From: Hedera helix
Lineage: Eukaryota; Streptophyta; Magnoliopsida; Apiales; Araliaceae
Length of the DNA stretch: 64,000 nucleotides
Reading direction: 5' to 3'
Assembly: GCA_947179155.2 (NCBI GenBank)
Contig: OX359265.1
Coordinates: forward strand, 60,924,754 to 60,988,753
This document shows, piece by piece, positions 25,906 to 35,312 of the stretch (the stretch's first letter is position 1; each line of letters starts with the position of its first letter). The notes beneath the pieces were generated by a model. That model did no database searches. It was given only the letters and a program-made list of their open reading frames with translations, and was not told the origin of the DNA. The translations under genes and the position numbers were made by a program.

Positions 25906-26015
25906 ACGCAGCCATTTTCAATCCTAACTTCCCCCCTCTGTTTCTATCTCTACTCAACCCACAGGCTATTATAAGTATCGGATTCAATGAAAACAGAGGA
26001 AGGAACAGGTTGCTA

Positions 26016-27385
26016 ATGTGTTTCCCGCCGGTCGCCTCCGACGAAGGCCCAATCAAATTTAAACCTTCCAACGGTTACGGCGATCCCATTCCGACGTACA
26101 TGGCCTTAGGCGGAGGAGGGAAGGAGAGGACGATGATTTCGGAGATTTTGGCGTCTCTGCCTGATGAGGAGAATTCCGACGGATGTCGCCGGCGCCGGCA
26201 TTGACAGGAAGGAGAAGTCTAGACGGCGTTTTTCACGAGCATTGAAAGCCGTACTGTTCGATATTTTACTGGTTAGTCAATAATTTTATTTTATCGTTTT
26301 ATGTGAGGCTATTAATTAATGCTACGGTTTTTATTTTATTTTTTATCCTCAACCTCATCATCATCGTGCCCTTGTTCTCCTGTTAATTACTCCAAGTATT
26401 TTTTGATGCGCTAATTTAATGGATTGATTTGAAAATAAGTTATCTGATTTTGAGTCTATTCGTGTTCCATGTTCGTTTTTTGTTTTTCATAATAAAACTG
26501 AGTAATTAATTCCCAAACATTTTGATCAATTATATTGGATGGTGCCTTGCCTTTTGCTTTGTGTCACTTATTTCTCAGTCGAGAATTGTAAGTATCTACT
26601 GTGTTCGACTTCATCTGATCTAATTACAGATATTAAAACAACGACATTTCTTTTATCTAGACAATTTGATGATCGTTTTAATTTCTTTTCGTTAAACTGC
26701 CCTGTGTCGATCTCTGTCATGTTTCCATTAATTTTCCAGTACGTTGTGCATAATTTTTGATTCCAGAACTGATTTCTGATCAATATAATCCCGCATTTAT
26801 AGTCTTCTTCTATTTTTGTTTTGACACAAGTTATTTTCATTCTTCTTGGCTTGGCAGGCAAAAAAGATTGGAAGCAAAAACTCATTTCGATCCAATAGTA
26901 ATTAATTTATCAAAGAAAATTTCCAGAGGATTATTAGATGCAGAAGAAGACATGCTTAGAACCAACTCTAGTCGTTCTTCATCAGTATTTTCTTATTCCA
27001 CAAACGGCTCGGGTTCATTATGCTCATCACGTGCTTCGTCCATCTCTTTGAATTATTCGCGGTCCGTATCCCAAAGAAATGGATCGTTTAGAACAAATTC
27101 AATGGAATTAAAACATCATGTTCCCACTCCAACAAAGAAAGTTAGCTGTGGGCTTGTTAGTTCAAATACTGGATTGAGTTTGCTTCTTTTAAGCCTATTA
27201 GTTTTGATCTTCTGGGGAAAGGTTTGTGCCATATTGTGTACTTCCACATGGCTTTTCTTTTCTTTGTGCCTGGCCAGTCTAAAGACGGGGATTTGGCCGT
27301 CAACGTGGTAGGTATGCTGTATGTTGACTCCGATGAGTATAAGAAGAGAATCATCTTGGAAGGGTTGCTGGAGAAATCGTCGTAG
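26016..27385 (+). pseudogene. Broken gene for a plant single-TM protein of unknown function
   Basis: Exon 1 starts MCFPPVASDEGPIKFKPSNG (26016); its frame stops at 26202 (ends CRRRRH). The adjacent frame continues a family-like KSRRRFSRALKAVLFDILL to a donor at 26272. The acceptor before 26858 resumes in phase as AKKIGSKNSF but stops within about 15 codons, while another frame carries a Ser-rich stretch and a hydrophobic segment LSLLLLSLLVLIFWGKVCAI (about 27175-27235). A third break near 27265 moves the end to a further frame, FFVPGQSKDGDLAVNVVG...EYKKRIILEGLLEKSS, with stop at 27383. The order (Gly-rich N terminus, basic patch, Ser-rich linker, membrane segment, EYKKR-LEGLLE tail) is what I recall of a small plant membrane protein family of unknown role. 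Three frame breaks argue for a pseudogene; assembly indels are the alternative. Confidence 0.6.
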
Positions 27386-27648
27386 TAGGCAGATATAGTC
27401 AAAAAATAACGACTGGGTAATCAAATGGAAACCAGGTGTCGGTCGTTGTGATATAGTGAGTCAACAATATGTTTTTTTTTTTGAAGTTCGGGGCATAAAA
27501 CTCCGGTTTTAAGATTGGCTTGGACAATGGAAACACATGCAATGCAAGACACTGGTGTTTATATCCTTTTTTTCCTTCTTTTTTCTTTTTTGAAATGGTT
27601 AGAAAAATTCTATAATAAAACCCCAGCAATTGGAGGTGTATTGTAGTA

Positions 27649-27718
27649 CTCCCTCCGTTTCAAAATCTAATTTTCAATTTTTTGAAAAAGTTGCACTTAT
27701 TCGGTGTAAGGGAGGGGG
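27649..27718. mobile_element. Short Stowaway-like MITE remnant
   Basis: About 70 bp begins CTCCCTCCGTTTC, ends AGGGAGGGGG and is flanked by TA on both sides, the usual Tc1/mariner-type target duplication. It is an internally deleted Stowaway-like copy. Confidence 0.6.
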
Positions 27719-27782
27719 TATTTAATATGATTTTTGGCATAGAGATAGTCTTTACAGACCATTAATTCAAGGGGATTGTAGA

Positions 27783-28740
27783 GTGACAAAACTCCAATGT
27801 TCTGGTGAAGTTGAAGGACAATACTTGAGTGGATTATTTAGTGATGATTTTTATCAAGGGAAGGAAGTGTTGGGGATAACTGCGGTTGCTACTATTAAAT
27901 TAAATAATCTTTATGGCAATAAAACTTTTAAGGAAATGCTAGAGGCTACTAATTAAGGTATATGTTCCAGCACCGTGATCCCTTTATGACGTTCTTGAGT
28001 TTAATATCTAGTGGGCTAGCTTAAAATGAAAGAATCAATAAGTTTCTTCATTAAAAAATTGAGGATTGTCTATTCAAGAAAGACTAAAATTTTCCTTTGG
28101 ACATCCAAGAGAAGTAGAACAGGGAACACAGCAGTGCTGTTTCCTTTCGTCTTACATTAAATTTTTAGTACAATTCAACAAAGGCTCTCTCTCAAAATTA
28201 GTGTGCAGACTGCTTGAAAGGAATGATGATCATATCCACGTTTAGCAGCTGCTACTTGTCAAGCAAAATTTATTAATATTCTTATATACTTGTTACAATT
28301 TTTTTTTGTTTTGTTTTTTTACTGTTCTAATGTATCTTCTTGCAGATCTTGGGCATATTACCAATTACCTACGTCCCAACAGCATGGTTTCCAAAAGGAT
28401 TTATTTCCCTTCAGCTCTTGAGACAGTTGGGCATATTGCACATTTGAATTTGAGAGATGAACATCATCCTTATTATGGCAGTACAATGAAATTGCTTGGT
28501 GTTATTTTTCACCTTCTATTAGACCGAGCCAGGTTCTTTATTTATCTCTGTCCCCTTCCTCCCCCCATCTGTCAGGTAGTTTTGGATAAATACCAGCCGA
28601 AGATACCAACAGTTGCCAATACAATTTATATCTACAGAGCAATGGAGCTTGAACTTTTAGCTGGGAATTATTCCCTTGCATGTGACTTCAGTAGTTGAGA
28701 ATGGACATGTCGATCTGGCAACAGTTTTTAAGTTTCGGTC
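27783..28740 (+). pseudogene. TRM5 (tRNA guanine-37 N1-methyltransferase) gene fragments
   Basis: After an acceptor at 28344-28345 the frame reads LGHITNYL...FPSALETVGHIAHLNLRDEHHPY. It then runs through unrelated sequence ending in a polypyrimidine AG (retained intron), then VVLDKYQPKIPTVANTI and MELELLAGNYSL, stops, and resumes in another frame as VVENGHVDLATVFKF to about 28740. These blocks follow the order of the conserved core of plant TRM5, which makes m1G37 in tRNAs. The SAM-binding half is missing and there is at least one frameshift. Retention of an intron-like stretch argues for DNA-level duplication rather than a retrocopy. A weaker piece at 27783-27956 (VEGQYLSGLFSDDFY...KTFKEMLEATN) may be an upstream TRM5 exon; that part is speculative. 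Confidence 0.6.
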
Positions 28741-30723
28741 ATACTTTTTCCTGGTCATGGATATATGTAGAAAATAATTTTTCGGCATGTTGATTTCGGA
28801 AGCTAAGAAGAAGGGGTGGTGTACCGTGTCTGTCTAGCTTTTCTACTTGTTCCTTGTTATATGATTTTAAATTTCTGTATCGAAATGATATTTTTCTGTT
28901 AAAATTTATTGCATATCACTTTACTTCAATCAATGCGTCATTTTGTTTTGTGAGATACTTATTGGTTTCTATTTGATCTAGTGATTAACACGTCTTGTTT
29001 CTCTTTGATCTTGTGATTAACACATATGACAGGTTTCATTTCTGGTAACTTTGAAAAATTGGTGCACCTTCTTAATAATAAAAGCAACCAGTATTAACAC
29101 ATCAAAGTTCTAGTAATTGGCCATATGTATGTAACTTCCCTAGCGTGCGTACCCATTACATTGACAAGACTGGCCGGCCGGTTTCTCACTCGAAGAAAGT
29201 GGTACAAAATTTGAGCCAATTATAATCAATTGGTGCAGTATGGCCACATTCTCACTTAAGTTTCAATCTCATATTACTCTTATTTTCTCTATATATGTAT
29301 ATTTATATAATTTTTTGAAACTAATTAATAATTTATTTTATATTATTTTTTAAGAATTAATTATTTATAAATAATTTGTCTTTAAAAAAATCTATTAGGT
29401 ACTAATAGAGTGCATATACACATGCATATAAATATATATAGAGTTAATAATTATTATATTATTATTGTCATCAAATATATATTTTATCTATGCAATCTAA
29501 AAATATAAAATTATTCAAAAAAATTAGTTTGGGAGCGCTGTCTCAAAACCCCCACTAAATTATTTATAGCCACATAATAATTTTAACACCACTAAAATAT
29601 TTTCCTGACTTCGCCACTGTGTATATATGTTGTTCCTATAATTTTAATCGACTTAATAGTCACTAAAAAAATCAACAAACTTTAGTGTTTTTCTTCTCAA
29701 AAAAACTAATGAACTTTAATTATTTTTCACTAAACCAATGTTATCTTAGAAATGTAACCACAATAACCAAAATTAAATTTGACCAAGCCTCTAACCAAAG
29801 TTAACTATTGATGATGTATCTTTACATGTGACAATTTATTTATTTAAGATTTATTACTAACATCATATATATTAATTACATTATTTTAAATAAATTAAAA
29901 ACTAATTAAAAATAAAACTAGCTCTTTTATTAATTAAAAAGGACTTAAAAATGAAAGTAGCCATTTTATTTAATTAAAAAATAATTAATTTAGTTTAGTT
30001 AACATTAATAACACCCATAATATTGAACTTCCATCAAATTGACTTAAAAATGTAATTTACCATTTTATTTCGTGAAAAATAAAATTAGAATATAAAATTA
30101 TTTTCTTAAGTCAACTGAAAAATATCTTACTTTATTTTTTTAATTAAATAAAATGGCTACTTATACTTTTAAGTCATTTTTTATTAAGTAAAATGATTAG
30201 TTATAGGTTTAGGTTGTTTTAGTTTAAAATAACTTACTTATATATTTTTTAATTAAATAAAATGATTAGTTATAGGTTTAGGCTATTTTTATTTAGTTAA
30301 AATAAGTTAATTATGATGTTAACAATAATTCATAAATATATATATATATATATATATACTTCATTAGTAGTTAACTGTGGTTCGAGTCTTATTCAAAATT
30401 TGGTTATTTTTGTTACCTTTTTAAAGATTTCATTGGTTTAATTGAAAACAAAAACAAAAATAGGTTTTCAAAAAAATAAAGTTGATTGTTTTTTGTTGTT
30501 GATAAAGTCTAATGCTTTCGTCTTAAATTAACTCTCCTGTTATACATGTGGTCTATATATATATATATATATATGTAAATAGCATCAATATGGAGGTGCT
30601 GCTTAATTTGTGCTTTTGCTCCTCACACATTGCTGCAGGTGCAAACAGGTGATGTTTTGGTCCTAGAGCTATAGCTGCAGCTAAGCGAGTTAATCATGTG
30701 TATGCTAGTTAATGATCGATTTA
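28741..30723. other. Intergenic, AT-rich, no gene seen
   Basis: Contains repeated short words such as AAAATGATTAGTTATAGGTTTAGG near 30190-30290 and (TA)n runs at 30336-30357 and 30556-30573. No coding frame of interest or clean transposon ends were recognised. Confidence 0.5.
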
Positions 30724-30731
30724 AACGTCCC
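30724..30731 (+). repeat. Left 8-bp target-site duplication of the hAT element
   Basis: AACGTCCC, identical to 32051-32058. Confidence 0.9.
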
Positions 30732-31188
30732 CAGGGGCGGAGCCAGGTTGACAACTCAGGGGTGCCATGGTATAACTTTGATATAATAAATATATTAACA
30801 TACAAAAAAAAATGATGTTCAAAGTATAAATTTTACACAAATTAAGAAAACTACAAGAGAAGAGAGTATAAAATAAGTATTTATCTTGTTCATAATGGAC
30901 CCCATGCAAGTACATTAATAAATTCTCGTCTCTTTTAAGCTTAGTGAAGCCTATTTTAGTATACTTTTGAAGATAAATTAACCTTTAAATTTATTTTATA
31001 TTTAACTTGTGTACTTTTAGACATCTTTTTATAAACAAAATATTCCGTACTTAAAGACATTTTTTTGAGAACAGAGAATAATAACTTGCTATAACTTTTG
31101 AGTAAGCCTCCTCTAATTGGTCAAAATGACCAAGTTGGTGCCGATTGACTTTGTTTAGACTCTATTTAAACTGGATTGTTACTACATA

Positions 31189-31490
31189 CTACTCCCTCCA
31201 TCCCTTTTTATTTATTTTTTCAGAGATAAATTTTTGTTTTTTCTATTTATCATTTGTAGATTTCTAAGAAAATATTAAAAGCTTAATTTATCATACTATC
31301 CTTTGTGATTAGAGACTAATTTGTTTCTCTCTCATCTTTCTAAATAATTTTAGAAGACTAGTAATATTAAAATTTTATATTCACCCAATTTTATTAATTT
31401 AGATAACATATTAATTATAGTTTTTAATAACCTAAAAACTACAGAGGAAATATTAATTTTTCCTTCGAAACAAACAAAACTTAAAAAACA
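31189..31490. mobile_element. Degenerate mariner/Stowaway-like MITE nested in the hAT element
   Basis: The left end reads TACTCCCTCCATCCCTTTTT, the common start of plant Stowaway-type elements. The right end is decayed (CTACAGAGGAAATATTA then AAACAAACAAAACTT) and no clear terminal inverted copy remains, so the right border is approximate. Confidence 0.4.
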
Positions 31491-31661
31491 CTTTTACTAA
31501 TAGAGATAGAATATACCTATTTACATGGAAAAGCGCAAATAAATGCAAAAATATAACTTAAAAACCACATTTGGCAGTTCAAACTTCAAAGCCAAAATCA
31601 AATTGGAATGAAGCAGAAACAGAGACAGATAGATGAAAGTAAAGAAGGAAGGGAGGTCTAC

Positions 31662-31773
31662 CTTTGCTAATCTGATGGGCCGTGTCAGGAATGTCAATGG
31701 CTAAACGATCATCGGACTGAACTTTCCGGGGAGAAACCACGCCGTCAGCGGCGGTGTCTTTGATTCCTTCCAT
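31662..31773 (-). pseudogene. Captured first exon of a proline-transporter (ProT)-like gene
   Basis: The ATG at 31773 opens 37 codons ending AIDIPDTAHQISK, followed by an intact donor (AAAG|GTAGAC) in phase 1. In plant ProT-type amino acid/auxin permeases the sequence P(D/E)TAHQIS is followed by DSWFQVGFVL, and a first nucleotide G left over fits the Asp codon. Upstream on the same strand there is a TATAAATA box (about 31826-31833) and a CAG-repeat leader, so promoter, 5'UTR, exon 1 and the start of intron 1 were captured. No later exon (membrane helices) exists in the element, so the fragment cannot make a transporter. An intact parental gene should lie elsewhere. Confidence 0.7.
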
Positions 31774-32431
31774 TAATTTGCTGCTGCTGCTGTTCTTCTC
31801 CTCTCAACTAACTTGAGATACAGTTTATTTATACTAGTAGGGGGCGCGCGTTCGATGAACTTCCAACATTAGGCCCTCATAGTACTTAATCAGTTAATCC
31901 GAAGATGCGATGAATCTGGGAGTCATAATTAAACCATCCTCATAGTCTATTATAACATTAATTATAATTTGTAAAGTATATAATTTTGCCCATCTTAAAA
32001 ATCCAGGGGGTGCCATGGCACCCCCAACAGAACACATGGTTCCGCCCCTGAACGTCCCTATGCGCGCGCGCGGGTGGTGTTAATTCTCCCAAGAAATTGT
32101 GTTACAAATTAACTTGAAAGAAAAATTCAGGTAATGAACTTCGTCGTCGTCACCGTTTTGAAACGTACCAATAACTATTCAGTTTCAATTTTTATTGACT
32201 TTTAGTTTCATTAATTTATGCTGTATATATAAACAAGCTAGCTTGTTTGATGAACAAACAACATGTGCATGCATGAATTATTGCTGAACAAACAACATAC
32301 ATGCGCATGAATTATTTCAGTTTTTAAGTTTTCTGATTGGACGATGTTAGAATTTAAGATTGAATAATAGAACAATCATACAAAATATTAGATGTAGAAC
32401 AGAAAAATAAGAAGAACCAATTTGGTTAGTC

Positions 32432-32436
32432 TTACT
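32432..32436 (+). repeat. Left 5-bp target-site duplication of solo LTR 1
   Basis: TTACT, repeated at 35308-35312. Confidence 0.85.
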
Positions 32437-32560
32437 TGTAAGACCCCGAATTTTATGAAATACAAAATTTAATTTTTCTTCATATATATATTTTTTTGAA
32501 ACAGTAAGTGGTTAAATCGATAAAGTTAAAAGTTAAGGATGTTATGTGCAAATTTTATTT

Positions 32561-32640
32561 TTTCGGACAATATTCGCTTTGTCGGGGAATATTCGTTTGG
32601 TCGGGGAATATTCGTTTGGTCGGGGAATATTCGTGTCGTA
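32561..32640 (+). repeat. Four tandem copies of a ~19-bp GTCGGGGAATATTCGTTTG unit
   Basis: The units lie head to tail at the U3 start of solo LTR 1; the first is diverged. Confidence 0.85.
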
Positions 32641-32849
32641 CGACGGCGCCGAAATAACAAATTATTGGTGGACCCCACAACGGAATATTTGTCGGATATA
32701 GAAAACGACAGAAATAATCTTTTTAAATAAAAATAGTCAACGGAACTGTTAAAATACCGGTGATAAAAGAATAGTAGCATACGGTAGTTTTTGGTATTTT
32801 CTGTAGCACACGGTACTCTACAGTAACACACGGTATTGCATAGTGTCTC

Positions 32850-33130
32850 ATATTATTGGTCTGATAATTGACACCGTAACTGTTACGCATCATTTCATCG
32901 ATAATTGTCACTGCATAATATTTTATATTATCAATTCAATAATTGTTGTTACACAGTATTTTGCATTATTGATTTAATAATTGTCATTACACTGTATTTT
33001 ATATCATTGAGTCAATAATTGTTGCTGCACTGTTTTTAAAATTATTGAACCTAATAATTGTCACAGTAACATATGCACAGTAATTCACATTATTGAATCA
33101 ATAATTGTCATTACACAGTAACGTATGCTT
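32850..33130 (+). repeat. Degenerate ~60-bp tandem repeats with ATAATTGTCATTACACAGTA core
   Basis: Four to five units of TTATTGAATCAATAATTGTC / ACACAGTATTTTATATTA-type sequence lie within the LTR U3 region. The TTGA-TCAATAA part is palindromic. Confidence 0.7.
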
Positions 33131-33910
33131 TATTTTACATTATTGTTATCTCTATTATGATGTTATTTAAACAGTTGTATTTCATTAATTTATTGACTTG
33201 ATATCTAAGAGCTAACTATACTGTATTTATAACAATTAGTCATAATAATTGAATTGATAAAGTTATTTGTTTATAATATAAAGTTAGGTGATTATTAGGT
33301 GATATGAAATGAATTGTGTAAATTAAAGTGTGAATTATTGTTGAATAATTGAATTGAGTTAGGTGATTATTAGGTGATATGAAATGAATGGTGTAGATTA
33401 AAGTGTGAATTATTGTTGAATAATTAAATTGATTTGTTTATAATATAAAGTTAGGTGATTATTAGGTGATATGAAATGAATGGTGTAGATTAAAGATAAT
33501 ATAAAATTTGAAATGGATGGTGTAGATTAAAAGATGATTTTTTTAAATAAATGGTTTAGATTAAAGGAATGATAAGATTTTTGGCTATAAATAGAAGCCT
33601 TAACTTAAGGATTTTTCATAAACTTCCTTACTTGTTCTTTCTTTCTCTCTCTAAATACTTCTTGTGAAAGTTCTCTCTAAGTGTGCTTAAGTCATCTTGA
33701 GTATTTGTGAAGATCTATAAGTATACGTGTACTGTTCAAGTTAATCAACCTCATTTAAATCAATATCCAGTCACGTGTTGAGGTAAGGGATACCATCTTT
33801 TTCATCTTCCATTATTCAAACGTACTATGGTAAGGGATTATCATTATTTGATTCTCGATAATAATATTGTTTCTTCCTTACTCATAAGACGTGCCTTTTA
33901 TTTCCATGTA

Positions 33911-34115
33911 TTAAATTGTGGGAATAACCTTACGGAGCGGATTGCCGCCTGTTGGTGAATAACCTTTCGTATTCATTTATTATTAATCTCTGAGAATAAC
34001 CTTACGGAGCGGATTGCCGCCTGTTTGGTGAATAACTCTTTGTACTCAAATTCTATTAAATTGTGGGAATAACCTTACGGAGCGGATTGCCGCCTGTTGG
34101 TGAATAACCCTTTGT
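33911..34115 (+). repeat. Three ~73-bp tandem repeats with core CTTACGGAGCGGATTGCCGC
   Basis: Units begin near 33921, 33993 and 34066 and share a GC-rich, near-identical 40-bp core in an otherwise AT-rich LTR, downstream of the TATA box, so they should be transcribed. Confidence 0.9.
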
Positions 34116-35312
34116 ATTAATTTCCTTCACCTTTTGTTAATCAAACCTGCTACGGTAAGGGATATTATTTTCTTTCATACTCCTAAATCGAAATTTATTA
34201 TGGAACTATTGCTTCTATAATTCCTGAAAATATTATATGTTCCATAATAGTTGAACTTCATTATTTCAACTGAACCTTCCTATTTACGTGAACCTTTCTA
34301 TTGAATTGTAACCGTTATTCTGAACTGTGGATCTTGAATATCATTTTTAAATTTCAAACCACATCATGTTGACAATTTGGACATTATTTGAATCTGTACA
34401 AAGTAAACTTCCGATACTTATTGTTATCCTATTTCTTCTGTTCATCATTTATATCATTCTAATCATCCAAAAATCAAGCTGTTGTGAATATCTGTGGCGG
34501 GGGGGTACAGATGTGTTATATTTGTTGAACATATGATAGGTTAAAGGCGATATAATAGGTTAAAGGCGATACATCTGTTCGGTGTCTTTTATGGCACGTG
34601 GTGAAAGTTTTCTTTGGCCCGTAGTGCATAGATGAACTGTTGTTTGGTATGATTATCACCAAAGGCTGAATCTGGTATAATCATGACCCCTGGTGCTAAA
34701 TTAAATATCTTTGGCCCGTAGTACAAAGATGAACTGTTGATTTGCATGATTATGATCAGGAACTGTGAATTTTTATTATCATGACTAATGGTATTTCAGA
34801 TGATAAAAGTTGATGATGTTTTTACGAAAAAGAGAAGCGAGTGGACATTATAATCTGCATTATTCTTCTAATAGATTGCTCATTCCGCTGCTATTATTGA
34901 TCTGAACATTGTTTAAGAATTTAACTGCAGTTTTTGATATAAACCTTGTATTCTATTGTATTCTATCAAGAACTCAACTGTTGAAGGCTAATGATAATTT
35001 ATTCGTCATTATCTTAGTCATGATATTTCTTACTGGGCTATTTGAGCTCACCCTTTCTTTTGTTCCATTGTTTTTCAACAGGAAATGAAAACATAACAGG
35101 GTCTAGCCGGGGAATGGAGTGAGGGTCCGAGGAATAGTTATCATAGTCTTCACGTTTTGTAAAATAGTGTGACAATAATAGTGAAGACTTAGTTGTGTAT
35201 TATTATACACTGTATTGTAGTACGTTGTGCTTTGTTGTAATAATTTTGTTGTAGTCTTTTGACGACTCAAGTTTGGGCTGTGTGGGCCCAGATTTGGGGG
35301 CGTCACATTACT

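Larger units (their letters stand above)
22975..26015. other. Intergenic between divergent UBP14 (-) and TM-protein pseudogene (+)
   Basis: About 3 kb, very AT-rich, includes the UBP14 promoter side (just above 22974). It contains poly-A/poly-T rich DNA at 23220-24000, a segment at about 24205-24625 full of ACTTATAAGT-type palindromic words flanked by imperfect inverted ends (CTCTTCGGCC... / ...CCGAACAAGCCC), and a MITE-like unit at about 25560-25905. No coding gene is seen. Confidence 0.55.
30732..32050. mobile_element. Non-autonomous hAT-type element carrying a captured gene 5' end
   Basis: Both ends are explicit: the left begins CAGGGGCGGAGCCA and the right, read inverted, begins CAGGGGCGGAACCA. 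The similarity continues imperfectly to GGGGTGCCATGG about 40 bp inside each end. The element is flanked by perfect 8-bp direct repeats AACGTCCC, the hAT signature. It is 1,319 bp and contains no transposase. Inside are the first exon and promoter side of a proline-transporter-like gene (31662-31773, minus strand) and a degenerate mariner/Stowaway-like insertion (about 31189-31490). That makes it a Pack-type element, a transposon that has captured host gene sequence. Confidence 0.9.
32437..35307 (+). mobile_element. Solo LTR (probable Ty3/gypsy), 2,871 bp
   Basis: Starts TGTAAGACCCCGAATTTT and ends GGGGGCGTCACA (TG...CA), flanked by the direct repeat TTACT. There is no internal retrotransposon domain and no second LTR, so this is a solo LTR left by recombination. 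A TATAAATAG box is at 33586-33594 and a transcribed-leader-like CT-rich stretch follows. The U3 part is made of four families of tandem repeats (32561-32640, about 32850-33130, about 33283-33560) and one more past the TATA box (33911-34115). Assignment to Ty3/gypsy rests on LTR length and the TGTAAGACCCC start and is an inference. Confidence 0.85.

Noticed and set aside
32526..32911. ORFs at the start of the first solo LTR
   Set aside because: They translate the 19-bp tandem repeat within the LTR; no retroviral-type domain is present.
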